NCBI GenBank assembly: GCA_049999765.1
Contig: JBNGIQ010009228.1
Span: 96,521 to 160,520, forward strand
From: Phaeoceros laevis
Taxonomy: Eukaryota > Anthocerotophyta > Anthocerotopsida > Notothyladales
DNA: 64,000 nucleotides
Reading direction: 5' to 3'
The notes beneath the pieces are model-generated. The model was not told where the DNA came from. It was given only the letters and a program-made list of their open reading frames with translations, and searched no databases. The number at the start of each line of letters is the position of its first letter. The first letter of the stretch is position 1. This document shows positions 10,101-22,009 of the stretch, in pieces. Both the position numbers and the translations under genes were made by a program.

Positions 10101-13100
10101 CAGGCAAGCAGTTGGTTGGGATTGCGAAGCCACGACACTATGTGGAGAGGCACACGTCACTGGAGAACAGAAGATTCATAAATTCTACCCGCCTGCCGTA
10201 AACGTGGTCCGGCAGCAAATATAGACAGAAGGATGCAATTATCGTGCAAGAATTTTGCTGGCCACGATCGCACCCAGCGAAAGAAGGGGGCTGATTCTGG
10301 GAAGCGTGGCATCCAGGCGCATGCAGGAAGGTGGTGGGTAACGGGATATTTAGGCCGGTCGACCGGCCGGTCGGGACGGCCGTGGAGAACGGAAAGCTCG
10401 GCGGGCCCCGTTACCGATGGGGCCGAGGTGTTCGGTCTAATCCGGGCGTGGTACTACCTGGATATTTGTTTGCCTCTTACTATTACAGACCGCGCTTCTC
10501 TCTCATTCGACGCATATGCTCATCGAGCGCTTTTCTCGGCCGTGCCCATGCAATTATTTGGTTTCGTTCAATAATTGAGGCAGAAACTCGGCAGAAATCC
10601 ATACAGGTTGGAGTTTGTTGGCCGGCCACTAATTAACCGTTTGCCTAACACTCTACGCTTTGGCGACCTCACCACTCTTGGCAGGCCATGCAGGTCTCTG
10701 GTTCTATGTTCCAGCAAGTAGTCTATGATTAAATTGTCCCGTCGTGGCGAGGGGAGCATATTCGCAGCTTGGAACGACATACACTGTGTATTAGCATCAT
10801 CAACGACGACAGCCATTTTGTATTCCAATCGAGTTTTCTGACTTTTCTCTCTGCCGCATTGGTCTCACTGACTCTCACATAGTGCTGGCGACATCACACT
10901 TTTTTGGGCGGGTTTACATGTACCCGCCCATGGACCCGACCCCGGTCCCCTACCAAGCTCGGGTCGGGTCATGGATCGCATTTTCATCTAGCCCGTTTCC
11001 GCACTTCTATAGACCATGGCACGCGTCGTTTCCTCAATGGGCGCATCCTTATTTTAATGCATGTAAAGGGCTATCGGGTAGCCATCGGGTCGGGTTGTCA
11101 GCTATACCGTCCCGACCCTGACAACCACCCGACTAGTTTCTTAACGCCGCAGGACAAGTTTCTTAACTTGTCCTTTCTGCTATCGGGGTCGGACTCGGGT
11201 TATGTAAACCCACCCAAAGGTTTGCCACCTTCTCAGCTTGCCTCCGCATAACAACCGAATTGTCCTGCCTCTTGGGTGCTGGCCTCACCTGACTGCAGGC
11301 CCAGAAACAAAGGATTCCGTAGCATCCATCATCATCAGCTAAGACAACATTGTTTGATGCTGGCACATCATCAGCCGGGGGGGGTGTCACACTCTACAAA
11401 GGTAGCAGGGAGCGGAAACATCCACTTGGCTGTCTCTGATTTTACAGGGGCAAGACCAAGTTACCTGCCGAACCAAGCCAAAAATGCAGCAACAGCAAGA
11501 TTCCATCTGCTTTACCATTTACCAAAGTGTGGGTTGTGTCATGGTTTCCTCACCTTCACCTATATCTGCGTAGTAATAAAATGGGTACAGCAGCTCCTCT
11601 CTCCTGTTCACCCTTGACAAGGGTGAATGCGGGCCCGAGCTAGACCTGCAGTCAACAGCGACAACATCTTATCTTTCTTCACCGCCAACATCTCTCTCAT
11701 CCGGGAAAAGCAAGCTTGCGGACCAACAAAATCCGGGCACAACAAGGGAGGTCACCAGTACGGGGTCCACCACACCATGCGTTTGAAGTTTGTTCCATCC
11801 CTTACCTTTTGCTGACATGCCGGCAAAGGACCACAGTAACCGTCCACTAGCCTCCCTCTTCCATGCAGAGGAGGAGAGCTCCAAGGTGGATCAATATGAC
11901 TGGTGGCCGTCCCAAATTGACTAGAGAAACGCTCATACTTCAGAAAACTGGTTCTTCCTATTACATGCGGCGCCGCAACAGCTCAAGTACACACACACAC
12001 ACAGCGCTAGCTAAAACACTGTGACGCGAGGCCTGCTGGCATTGGGCCCTCGACCCCCGATTTACACTCCCCTGTAACGTGGTGACACTGCGAGGGTCCC
12101 CATGTGTGGTGTCGGTGTCACAGTGGTCTGGCCCGCCCTGGTTGGAACAGGCACGGGCAGCAGCATGTTGACGGTGCTGTTGAGGAGAATCCGCCCACCC
12201 CTTCGCGTCACTGCTGGAATCCATGTTCATTCCCGATGGACACGGTTCCTGCTGCCTGTGCTCTGGCTGTTGCTGCGCTGATGCCCTGCTGCGGTCTGTC
12301 CTGATGGAGAAGACCGAGGCGATATCGTCGGCACCGGTCCAGTCCAGTCTACCCCGATGCCGAGGACGAGTCGAGTCGTGAGGGGAGTCGAGCATAGCCC
12401 CTGTCCGAGACGTCCCTCCCCTTCCTCCAGATCTTAGCTAACATAGAAAGTTGACCGACATGAATGCCGACTGCTGTCCGTCCGTCTCCCCCCATCAGTC
12501 ACGGAGTCGCAGCGAATTCTGCTCCTCTCTCTCCCCCGTCTTCCTCGGCCTGCCAAGCCTGCGTTACAATTGCAAGCCCGATGGTGACGAGGTTCGGTGC
12601 AGGATGCTTTGGCGTCACCTTGTAAGCTGCTGCCACGAGCCTTCCCGCAAGGTCGAGCGAGACCTCATCATTGGATCAGCGCCACGTGGCCTCAGACGCT
12701 CCACACTCCCGCTCGCTCTGATGAGCCTCGCCATGTTCTTCCTAGCATCAGCGGCAGCCGCACAGGATCAAATTGCACCACCATCCACGCTCCTGCACCG
12801 GCAGCAGGAGCGGCGGCGGCGGCAGAAAGGGTTAGGGTTAGGGCTCCCCGCCGAGCCCGCCCCTGACCGACAGCAGGGGTAGAGTACTGGAGTACAGTAC
12901 TCGAATGTTTTCCTTTCCTCGGCTTTGACAATACCGCAATTGTACGTAGTTCGGGCAGGGGAACGACAAGGCAGGGCAACTCATGTGCCACATGTGGGCA
13001 TGGGTAAAAGGGGTACAGTAATAGTGGTGGAACAACACAACGGCAGACGCGCAGACAGCAACAGACATGCCGCGCTTTCCGTTCTTTCCGTTTCCTTATT

Positions 13101-15098
13101 GAAGCAAAGCATTCATCCATTATCGCTATGTAATCTCAAACATTTCTCGTGAGCGTACGTGTCTAGACTCTAGTCTATCCCCATTTGTAGAGTCTGCTTT
13201 GTGTTTGGCGCCTTGACCTCGTCAGATAAGATAAGCTCCTTCTTACAGTAACCGCGTGGCGTGCTCCAGGAGGAAAAGGAGAAAGCAATATCGAGGGCAC
13301 CTGTTTCTGTCCTTGGCGGGCAAAGAATGGTTTACTTGCTCGGCGCGGAGAGGAAAAAGCACAGAACAGCCAACAACACGCAGATCCCCACACAGACATA
13401 CAACGGTAAGGACAAGCAGAAGGCAGCAACATCTGCAGGAGCAGCATCAGCACTTGGGGGAGCTGCCCTGTCTTTGCTTCTTGGAGGGATGCCGAAGGTG
13501 TGCATTTCTCTCTCTTTGATTCTTTGCTCATCACAGTACATATTTATAAAAACAGGAGTAGAAACCGGATGATGGGTTTTGTTTCTTCCAGTGTGTATTA
13601 CCCAGTCCCCTATCCAGCTCCGGACATACCGGCAAACCTCCAATGGTCCTGGATAGACCAAATCTGCGTTTCGTGATGTAGTCTAACGCGTAGCACCCCA
13701 CCCTATCCATGCTGCTGCCACAAGAATGCCTTTGTGATGCAGAAAATTGGTGGCAGCCTTCTGGGACTGATCGCTTCACATGGATCGTCAGTAGACCTGC
13801 AAACCTGCTTATTACGTTGAGTAGCTCCCTACATCTTCTGCACAGCCACCTCTGAAGAAGTCATCATGGAACGAGTTGTGGTGCTGCGAGTTGTGGTGCT
13901 GTCCAGCTAGATAGACCCTGTGTCGTGATAGACCCTGTGAGCAGAAAACAAAAAACTCCGCAGTTTAGACTAGATGGGGCACCCAAATATCACTGCAGCA
14001 TCAGAGGTTGTTTGATTCATAGAATCTCTTCTCCAACAAGACAATCAGTCATCATCGAGAAGGCACAAATTTCCAAGTGTGGGCGCCTCTTCAGTTCAAA
14101 AAGATCTTGACGGTTACCACCTGCCAAGGCTTGTCTTGATTCAGGCCAGCTCCACTGTTCTTCCTGCTCCACCAGCAAATTCTTTTATGTCCAGGGAGCT
14201 TGCTTGTTTAGAAGAAGCTTAATGCTTGCGACAAAGGCTGCTGGCCCGAGGAATTTTAAACGTCTGAAGCCAATCCTAACATCTGCTACTGTAACTGACT
14301 GGCAAGTGCTCTTGATGTGAATTAGTGGTGTGTTTTCCTTGACTAACCTCCTGCAAAGCTCGTCTCAAGAAGCTGTTTTGAAGCTGAATGTTGTTTTATG
14401 TACAGCACCAGTAGTCTCCAGCTTGAAGAAGCCAGAGCCTCAAATCCAGGATGTCAGCCGAATAATCGCTTACGGAGTAGTGGTTTCGGATTGGACCCGA
14501 CCCTCCAGCAACGATCAACAGTAATGACAATGCTTAGACAACCAGAACGAAGATTACACGTGATCCATTTTAAAAGAAACGTAGCCCAAAGCAAATAGCA
14601 TACCACACCTGTTGGATGCAGGCTTAAGATGCAAATCTATAGGCAAACAACGAGTCGGCGGGTACTCTAACACAGGCTGGAGCCATTCAACCATGTAAAG
14701 TTCGGCTGGCTCCGAGTTGCAGTCACAATCTTCTGCTGCCGAGCCCCATCCTCAGCCAACTGAAACTCTATGTCAGAAGTGCATTTCCTGATGACTCCGG
14801 CAACCGGATGGAGCAGAGTTCCAATGGCTCGTCGCAGCCTGCTATGGTCTTAGAATGCAGCAAGCCGTCGAAACAGGGTGAAAGAGCCGATTCGAGTTGC
14901 CACGGCCCCCGGCGGCAAAATCACGTCTGCGCAAAATTCCTAGGTAGAATCCGCATTTTTCATTCCGCAAAAACCAGAGGTGCACACCACGCTAAACAGT
15001 CTCCTACGAAATGGTCACCACGACCACGACCTGAGCGCAGTGCTGCAAAGGAAAAGCCTGCCTGCCTGCCTGCCTGCCTGCAGCAAAACAGGTCCTTG
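7138..15098. repeat. diverged inverted duplication (palindrome) centred near 10.7 kb
   Basis: No convincing coding gene lies here. Blocks left of about 10.5 kb reappear as reverse complements right of about 11 kb, in reversed order. Pairs found by eye: 7912-7931 with 13052-13071 (19 of 20 bases); 8111-8165 with 12903-12970; 8905-8932 with 12440-12467 (28 of 28); near 8960 with near 12400; 9606-9665 with 11779-11837; 9925-9990 with 11455-11545. Their coordinate sums stay near 21.0-21.5 kb. The outer ends are the 3' end of the ARF gene and the PB1-only ARF relative on the opposite strand. The arms differ by many indels, so the event is old. Confidence 0.8.
8406..8497. repeat. 46-bp perfect tandem duplication
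   Basis: A 46-bp unit starting CCGGATGACGAGAG is present twice with no difference (8406-8451 and 8452-8497). Perfect identity inside a much older inverted duplication points to a recent local event or an assembly artefact. Confidence 0.95.
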
Positions 15099-15619
15099 CT
15101 AAGGCCTTCCCTCACCCGAACTCTGCTGACCGCTCGCTGCAGGTGCCAAAATCTTGAGGCGCCTGGCGGTCTGGACAAAGCAGCTGCACACCATCCCGCG
15201 AGTCAGCACCAACCGCAAATGCACATGCAGCAGCTCCGCAAACAGGCTTGCAAGTCCACATGGCACAAAAATGCTTGAAGGCAGACAGCCGATTAGCCTG
15301 TCAGACAGGCAAAAGAAAGAGGAGCACCAAAGGGACCCTACCTGTAAGGCTCAGCCCCAACCCGAAGCAGATGGCCCTGAGAGTCCGTGTAGACCAGATT
15401 CCGCTGCACTTCCACCTGGTCCATGTGAAACATCCCAGCCAAGCGGGCACAGAGGTCGTCGTATGTGGCGAAGAGAGCCAGGTCTACAACCCTGCCGAAC
15501 TCTCCGCCTTCCTGGAAGACCTTGCAGGGGGAGAAGAGCGTGGCAGGCCGGGCTTCCGAAACGGCAATGCCCGGCATGGACAGCCAGGGGAGGCCGCCGA
15601 AGTGGTTGCCCGAGTTCAT
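15099..15619 (-). CDS. PB1-only ARF-like protein (truncated ARF relative)
   Basis: Two exons, 15619-15342 and 15183-15099 on the minus strand, give 120 aa. The first runs from an ATG through PCKVFQEGGEFGR and RNLVYTDSQGH to GAEPYR; the second gives CFVQTARRLKIL and ends in TAG. This matches the PB1 end of the ARF at 4639-7137 (HCKVF, RNLVYRNSEG, EEPYR, FVQSVRRLTIL), with the intron at the same residue and phase. Similarity starts only at a GGLPWL stretch just before PB1. The in-frame codon two before the ATG is TGA, so no B3 domain is attached. PB1 domains mediate ARF and Aux/IAA pairing, so a PB1-only protein could act as a competitor; that is inference. It could also be a pseudogene fragment, but frame and splice sites are intact. 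Confidence 0.7.
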
Positions 15620-16543
15620 GTTCACTCACTCGGGAGCGCGAGGGAAGCACGCTGCCGCTTCGCGCGCACTGTCCGGGACTTCAGGTACCTCCCTACGAAC
15701 GTACCATTTTGGGTGTTAATATAGTTCGGCAGTACACAGTTAAAGTCTTAAACCGTAAGTCCTGACTCCTGACTGTTCTTTTCTTTAGCCAATCTTAAAC
15801 CAGATATTAGATGATACTAGATCTACGTAGTAAGTTAGTAACCCAACTTCCTTTTAGGGGAGCTCCACTTGAATGTGTCATAATCAACACTCTTACCCTG
15901 CACATATTGTTTTAGGGTGGTAGCACATGGCTAATTCAATGCGGACATTGAAGCAGGGACCATGCAAAGCATAACTTCAACACTGAGGATGATGTGAGGC
16001 CTCTCCAGCATTGAATCGGATGACCTGGAAGTTCATGATGAACATAGACAGAAGCATGTCCTATGTGGCAAGGAGCCACTAGGTTCCACAGTAGTAGCCC
16101 AAGATAGCAAAAGTATAGAAGCATGTCAGAAAAAAGAGTGACCTGCTCTTCAGCACCACTTTCACAACACTACGTACACGAGCAAGTTCAAGACGCGACT
16201 CAGATAGTAGTGGATGAATTGCTAACCTGTTTATAATATATGTACATAAGTTAATAGTGCAATATGCACCCATGATCAATCAATCAATCAATCATTTATA
16301 GTATATTGTCCTTCGTACAGCCCAGCAAAGTCGTCGATGATGAACGATCCCAAAGTCCCGAATATGTTCTTACAAAGACCGCCATGGCCTTGGATAATGG
16401 ATAGCGATAATCTCCTTTTAGACACCTTTGCAGGCATTGCTACAACACGCTATCCCTATTGATTGAACTTCTGTCATAATTCAATATCAAACATCTTAGA
16501 TATCTAACACCTAATATAAGTTCTATCCTTCTTAAGCTCTCCA
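15620..16543. other. intergenic, no gene seen
   Basis: I see no family-like reading frame. A short (CAAT)n run lies near 16277. This stretch holds the region upstream of the PB1-only gene and the 3' flank of the sugar transporter. Confidence 0.5.
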
Positions 16544-18459
16544 TTATTGTCCGCTACCATTTTTGCAAACGTCTCCGTTGTTGTTGTTGTTGCCGCTTGT
16601 TTGATTCATAGGAAGAATGATGTTTTGTTCATTAGCCCGGGGAACAACCATTTTCCAAAACCAATGATTCCTCCACAAGATCTTCATCTCTTTGATAGGA
16701 ACACCTTTTGTCTCAGGCACAAAGAAGTAGACAAAAAGGGTCATAACCACCACCCAGGCTGCAAAGAATAAGAAGATGCCATACTTCATGGCACATAGCA
16801 TAGACAAAAATGCTTGGGCAATGATTGCAGTGAAAAGAAGGTTGAAGCACGCTGAAAGACTCAGGCCTGCCGATCGGGTTTCCAAGGGAAAGATCTCTGA
16901 TGGTACTAGCCATGCCAATGGTCCCCATGACCATGCAAATCCAGCAACAAACACACATATCAGAAGCACCACTGCAATTGCAGTTCCTTTCGGCAAGTCG
17001 TGTCCATCCTTGAGACCTGTTCCTAGAAGGATGGCTATCAACGTCTGCAGTTGTGTAAGAAAACAAAATGAGGTTAATTGGTTACAGTAGTGACATGGAA
17101 CTTGAATCGAAATAAACAAATATCAGATACTCACCAGGGAGAAAGACATTTGGAACCCGGATTGTAGAAGAAGTTTTCGCCGTCCCAACTTATCCACAGC
17201 AGCCACGGAGACAAATGTGGCCAGAATGTTGATAGCACCTATAATGACGGCCGACCACAAGGAAGCGTTGTTTTTGAAGCCTAAAGTCTCGAACAATGGA
17301 GGAGCATAGAACATGATTGCGTCGATTCCCGTCATTTGTTGGAAAAATTGAAAAAGAAAGGTGATAACAAGTTGAGGACGACTTCTCTTCTGAATAATGT
17401 TTTTCCATGGATTTGTTATTTGCTTCGCAGCTTCACATGCCTCTATAAGATCTGCCATCTCCTCGCCCACATCATCAGTTCCTCTCACTTTAATCAAGAC
17501 TTGTTTACCTTCTGCCACCATCCCCCTTTGAATTAGCGAGGTAGGGGTGTCTGGTAGGAAGAGACAACCTAGTCCAAGTATGATTGCTGGAACACCTCCT
17601 CCCGCAAAAGATAGCCTCCAACCCCACTCATCAATTTTTCCGGTCCCGTTGTTCACTAAATTTGCTACTAGAATCCCTACGGTAATGGAGAGCTGGAATT
17701 GAATGTTAAGTGCCCCTCTCCACTTCGGGGGTGCCATTTCCGACAGATATAAAGGCACAGCCTGCGACATCCAAGCATATTTATATAATTTTAAACTTAG
17801 TTTGTAGGTTTGATAGAACTTTGACAAAGCCATACATATAATCATACAATATCGTACGTTAAGTAAGGTTTCGATAATTTACCTGATTAGCAAAGCCAAC
17901 ACCGATGCCAAGAAAGATCCTCCCAATATGAGCAAACCCATTTTCATGGCACTAGCCGTGAAACAGTTCCTAAGAGATAGCTCAACCCGGCAATTTGCAT
18001 CGTACGCCGACGACCCCATTTCGTGGTGGTATATGATGCCACATATGTTGCCACCAAGCCAGCAATATAGAGTGATGACGTAAAGAGTTGAAGTAGCTGA
18101 TTATCATACTTGCAGTAGGCACTATTTCCAGTTTGGTCTCTGGTCCTTCTTAAAACGCTTGGGAAGAACTTTTCCAAAAATGGAGTTTGCGTTGTGACAC
18201 CACCTACATGGGATCCAAAAAACCTTATAAGCCATCATCCTGAGTCTGGCAATAGTTCTCTCAATAATGCGTCTCATAGCAATCAGTACCCAAGCAACAA
18301 AAACATCTGAGCAAGCATACCTGAAATTCCCACATCGTAGCCAAACATAAGGCCTCCGCTAGCAGCCAACAGGCAGACCAACATGGCGAAGCACGTAACT
18401 TCACCATCGTTGATCTCGCGATGCCCTTCCTTCCTCGTGTTAATAGGACCCGCCACCAT
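16544..18459 (-). pseudogene. STP-type hexose/H+ symporter with two frameshifts
   Basis: Exons on the minus strand: 18459-18321, 18203-17883, 17761-17135 and 17044-16544. They encode a 12-TM sugar/H+ symporter of the STP family (plasma membrane hexose uptake). Exon 1 ends MFGYDVGISG; exon 2 has WGRRRTM and GRIFLGIGVGFANQ; exon 3 has LYLSEMAPPKWRG, LPDTPTSL and FFQQMTGIDAIMFYAP; exon 4 has PSEIFPLETRSAG and PETKGVP. Exon 2 is 2 nt short of the phase needed. Around 17915-17965 the frame breaks twice: after LLGTV (a base missing near TTTC) and before RIFLGIG (a base missing in GGGAGG). With both restored it would be about 529 aa. Both breaks are at short homopolymers, so read errors are possible. 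Otherwise it is a recent pseudogene. Confidence 0.85.
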
Positions 18460-19637
18460 TGTTTGCCTTCCAAACTAATGTAACTTCGAAGTGTGGCTCA
18501 AAGCGCTTGTCTAACCCACTTTAGGAGGACACTCTAGGAGCTATGAAGTATGCATGGGAACTCTACGACTCTCTCGAGATTTCGAGCCGCTCCACAAATA
18601 TGAAAAAGAGGAAAACAAAAGATAGGCAACTCACATAACGAACCTGCTCAAATACCTAGTGATGTGCTAAACTTAAGATAGGTTTCCTCTTTTGATAAAA
18701 CAATACTTTACTTTTTTGCCTCTCACAAGCTATCCAATACCTCCTATTATGTAATAAACTCCTCTCATTCCATACCTAAACCTAGAAGATTACTTTCCAA
18801 GTTCATTCCGACCCCTTATCCAAGACACATATGTTCAAGTCCGGAACTGCTCCTGCAATTTCGGAGCGATGAATTTTCATTTGGGTAGTGCGCAACAGCA
18901 TCGCATTCAGTGTGGCATGGACTGGACAAAAGCCAACAATTTCGTTTGCTCGAATTTGAGAATAGTGACGTGACTAATACATGGCCTAAGAACTGTTCCA
19001 TACAAGGCGTGACAAGTGGCTTTGCCACGTGGAGCGCATTAGGAGCGAGTGCAAGGCGCTATGATTCCGACAGACAACTTGTCTGTGCACTTGAAGTGCG
19101 CGCTGAGATACATGTCTTGAAGCCGCCCTGTCGCAAGCGGTGGTTGACGGCCACGGATGCCTGGTAAAATGCAGATCTAGTACTCATGGATGCAGTATGC
19201 AGAAAACCATGGAAGCGCAACAAATCATGACAGATTGAAAATATAATCGAAGTCAAGAACTATGTTGACGTTGGTAAGTCCGGTCAGTCTTATACTTACA
19301 GGTGATCCATGTTTTTAAGAAACTAGCTCGTTGATGTAGATAGTTGTTGCATTGTGTCCATGTCCTGCACGAACATCATGTCATTATGAACACTTGGGTC
19401 TCACCAAGGACATGCTTACAGATGGTACGATAGGAGGCTCTTTACCTAGTCAGTCTTGCCTTGGCTGCTCAAGGTCTTGGAGTGGTTGCAATCAGCCATC
19501 TCTATCCATTTAGCATTTAAGCCTCCAACAACCACATGCTTAAAAGTTCTTCATCATCTCCTTTCCAACCGTAATGCAAGGGTAAGTAAGGAAGTCATGG
19601 CAAGTACGATCCCGTCTCTTGGTTGGAAGCCATGCTC
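18460..19637. other. intergenic, no gene seen
   Basis: No conserved reading frame was recognised. The stretch holds the upstream region of the sugar transporter and the 3' flank of the DUF247 gene. Confidence 0.5.
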
Positions 19638-21177
19638 CTACTGCTTGTTGAAAGAGAGAATGGCATAGCAAGTTTGCGCCACAGTCAGTCCCAAGAGCAC
19701 AAACGCTGCGAAGAACGAGACTGTGTACCAGGGCCTGCTGAAGTAGACTGCCTTGAACTCTGTCCACAACTTATGTGGAGCACTCTTCTCGCGGGCATTG
19801 ACAGCCTTCATAACTTCCTCGAAGAAGATGGATTGCTTGAAAACAAGGTTGATGGCCAGTTTGTTCCACATCTCAGATGCATCGGAGTCACTACCAAGGG
19901 TGTTAGAGGAAATGACCTTGAACTTGGTCAACAGCTGCACATCGTCCACTGTGTTTATAAGATCGTCCATCAGGGAGAGGTAGGAGGCCAAGGGCGTTAC
20001 ACTATTCCAGGTCATATTCTTCTGTTCGCATGCTGCCAGGTTGCGCCAGAAGACTTCGGTGTGGTTGTAGATCATAATAGAAGGAAGAAGTAACCGTGAT
20101 CCAGAGTTTTCGAACCTTATTTGGTGAATGAAGATGGGGGGATCATCCTTGCCTGAAGAGATACATGTATGTAAACCAGGATTGAAGTCAGTACATGACA
20201 ACCATTGAGCTTGGAACTGCGAAGCAAGCAAGTGGCATCATGAGGAGACAGTCAGAACAGGGCCAACTCACCCCATGCTCACCCTTTGTAAACCGGATTC
20301 CGTGTCTGTGCAGCATGCTGGCAGACGAGAGCGAGTGTCCCCTTGTGAGCTTATGAAACTTGGGATCCTTGGAAGGGACGTAGCAAACAAGTTTGAGAAA
20401 GTAGTACAAGAGGTGGTCATTGCCAGGGTCTTTCAGCTGCCTGAGGTACCCAGTGGACTCATCCACAACCAAGACATGATCAGCAATCACATCGTCAACA
20501 ACCCTGCTCTTCTGAAACGCATCAGGAAACAAGTTGCTGTATCTTATTCGTATGAAGCTTGTGATAGTCCAGTAGAACAAGGAAGCTGGGAGGTCTGCCC
20601 TGCAAAAGATGCGGTACAGTATGTAGAGAGGAAGCTGGTTTTCTATAAGGAACACGTCTCTGTGCACGTGAGTCCAGGTCGCGCCAGACCCGCATTGCTC
20701 CATTTGCACCACCTTGCGAGCCCCGAAGAAGTTTTGAAACGAGGGGTCCCTGTAGTTCAAACGCTTGAGCAGCAGGAGACTCAGAAACAGCGCGTCCAAT
20801 GCAAGCACGTTAGTCACCACTTCCGCTGTCAAGGCGGGTTCTATGTCGTACATTGCGTGCGCCTGCTCCACATCGATCTCCAAGCTTTGCACAAACTCCT
20901 TCCACTGCAACCCCTTCCAAGCCAGGAATTGGCGCGCCCAGGGCACCTTGAGTTTGTCAAGCCCAATATGCTGCTGAGGGTCCGGCCTGCTGAGAAAGCC
21001 TAGGAAGAGACAGATGGGAGTGTAGGCCTCCGGGTCCTGCCGTTTCAGGTCCTCCCGCACCCGAAGATTCAGGACCCCGTGAAGCCTGGCAGGTGTGGGT
21101 GGGGCCTCTATGGCCGTTGTCAACACGTTTAGCCTCACCTCCCATGGGGATGAAGGAGTGGCAGCGTCCCCCTCCAT
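19638..21177 (-). CDS. DUF247 family protein
   Basis: Two exons, 21177-20283 and 20152-19638, joined in phase 1 (FTKG|KDDPPIF), give 469 aa, the usual size for the family. Family features: DPEAYTPICLFLG near the start, DVFLIENQLPLYIL in the middle, GIRFTKG followed by IRFENSGSRLLLPSIMIYNHTE, then NLAACEQ. A single hydrophobic segment (SFFAAFVLLGLTVAQ) lies at the extreme C terminus, as in plant DUF247 proteins, which suggests a tail-anchored membrane protein. The biochemical role is unknown for most members. A second GT donor lies 9 nt further on but would break the frame. Confidence 0.9.
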
Positions 21178-22009
21178 CCCCTTTCAGCTGCAATGAGTCA
21201 GTCCTCGTTGAAGAGGCAGCTGCTCAGAGCAATGCAGTCAGCCAATGCACCAGAACAGCTTCAGAGGGGCCTCCAACCTAAGGCCCATTGTGCGAGATGC
21301 TATCTTGGACAGCTGCACTCTCTTGCCGGCAGCTAGTGACATCACGACACCACAAGGTGACGGATTAAACAAATGCTTTGCAGCCGGATTTCTAAGCTGC
21401 TAAGAAAAAGCTTAGTCAAACTATGTTCGGGCTATTGTACATCGTCCTGCGTGATACATTCTACATAGTCATCGGGAAGCTTTCTGTAGCCAAATCTGCA
21501 TTAACAGGAACAATTCCAAGTGCAAGCCTGCCCGACTTGTAACAAGCCACATCCTCGAAACTTGGCTACGTTGCGCTCGCTGCTCCCAGCATCCAAAATC
21601 TCACCTGGACGGCAGCAGCCTAGCCTGGGGCACTTTCGTCAATATTGACATCTTCTCCTTCCACAGCGAGGTGGTGACCGGCGGAAGGTGGGCACTTCAA
21701 CCGTTCAACGTTATCGCCATGTTGAAGCGGACCGCGGGAAAACCTTCCTTCCCCACAACAAATGTATGCACCTGCTTGTTCACCTCAATGCCTGCCACTG
21801 CAGGTTTCTTGTTAGCTCCTGCCTGCCAACTTTCACAACCTTTCGATTCTATTTAACATCCGCCCACCTGTCTGCATCTGCGTACATGTGGGCCATGAGC
21901 ACATATGCAGAGGCAGTCTGAAGACTCAGCTCAAGAAGGCTTTCAAAACACCGTGCTCTATATCCTCATGACTCTTGCAGGCATTCGGCAGTGACATCAA
22001 CCCAACAGC
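21178..22009. other. intergenic, no gene seen
   Basis: This is the upstream flank of the DUF247 gene. No reading frame with family resemblance was found on either strand. Confidence 0.5.

Noticed and set aside
9741-10160. 139-codon minus-strand frame in the palindrome left arm
   Set aside because: The mirrored right-arm copy has frame-breaking indels, so the shared sequence is not conserved as protein.
7138-15098. A MIR160 precursor near its ARF target
   Set aside because: I looked for the mature miR160 wording on both strands and did not find it.
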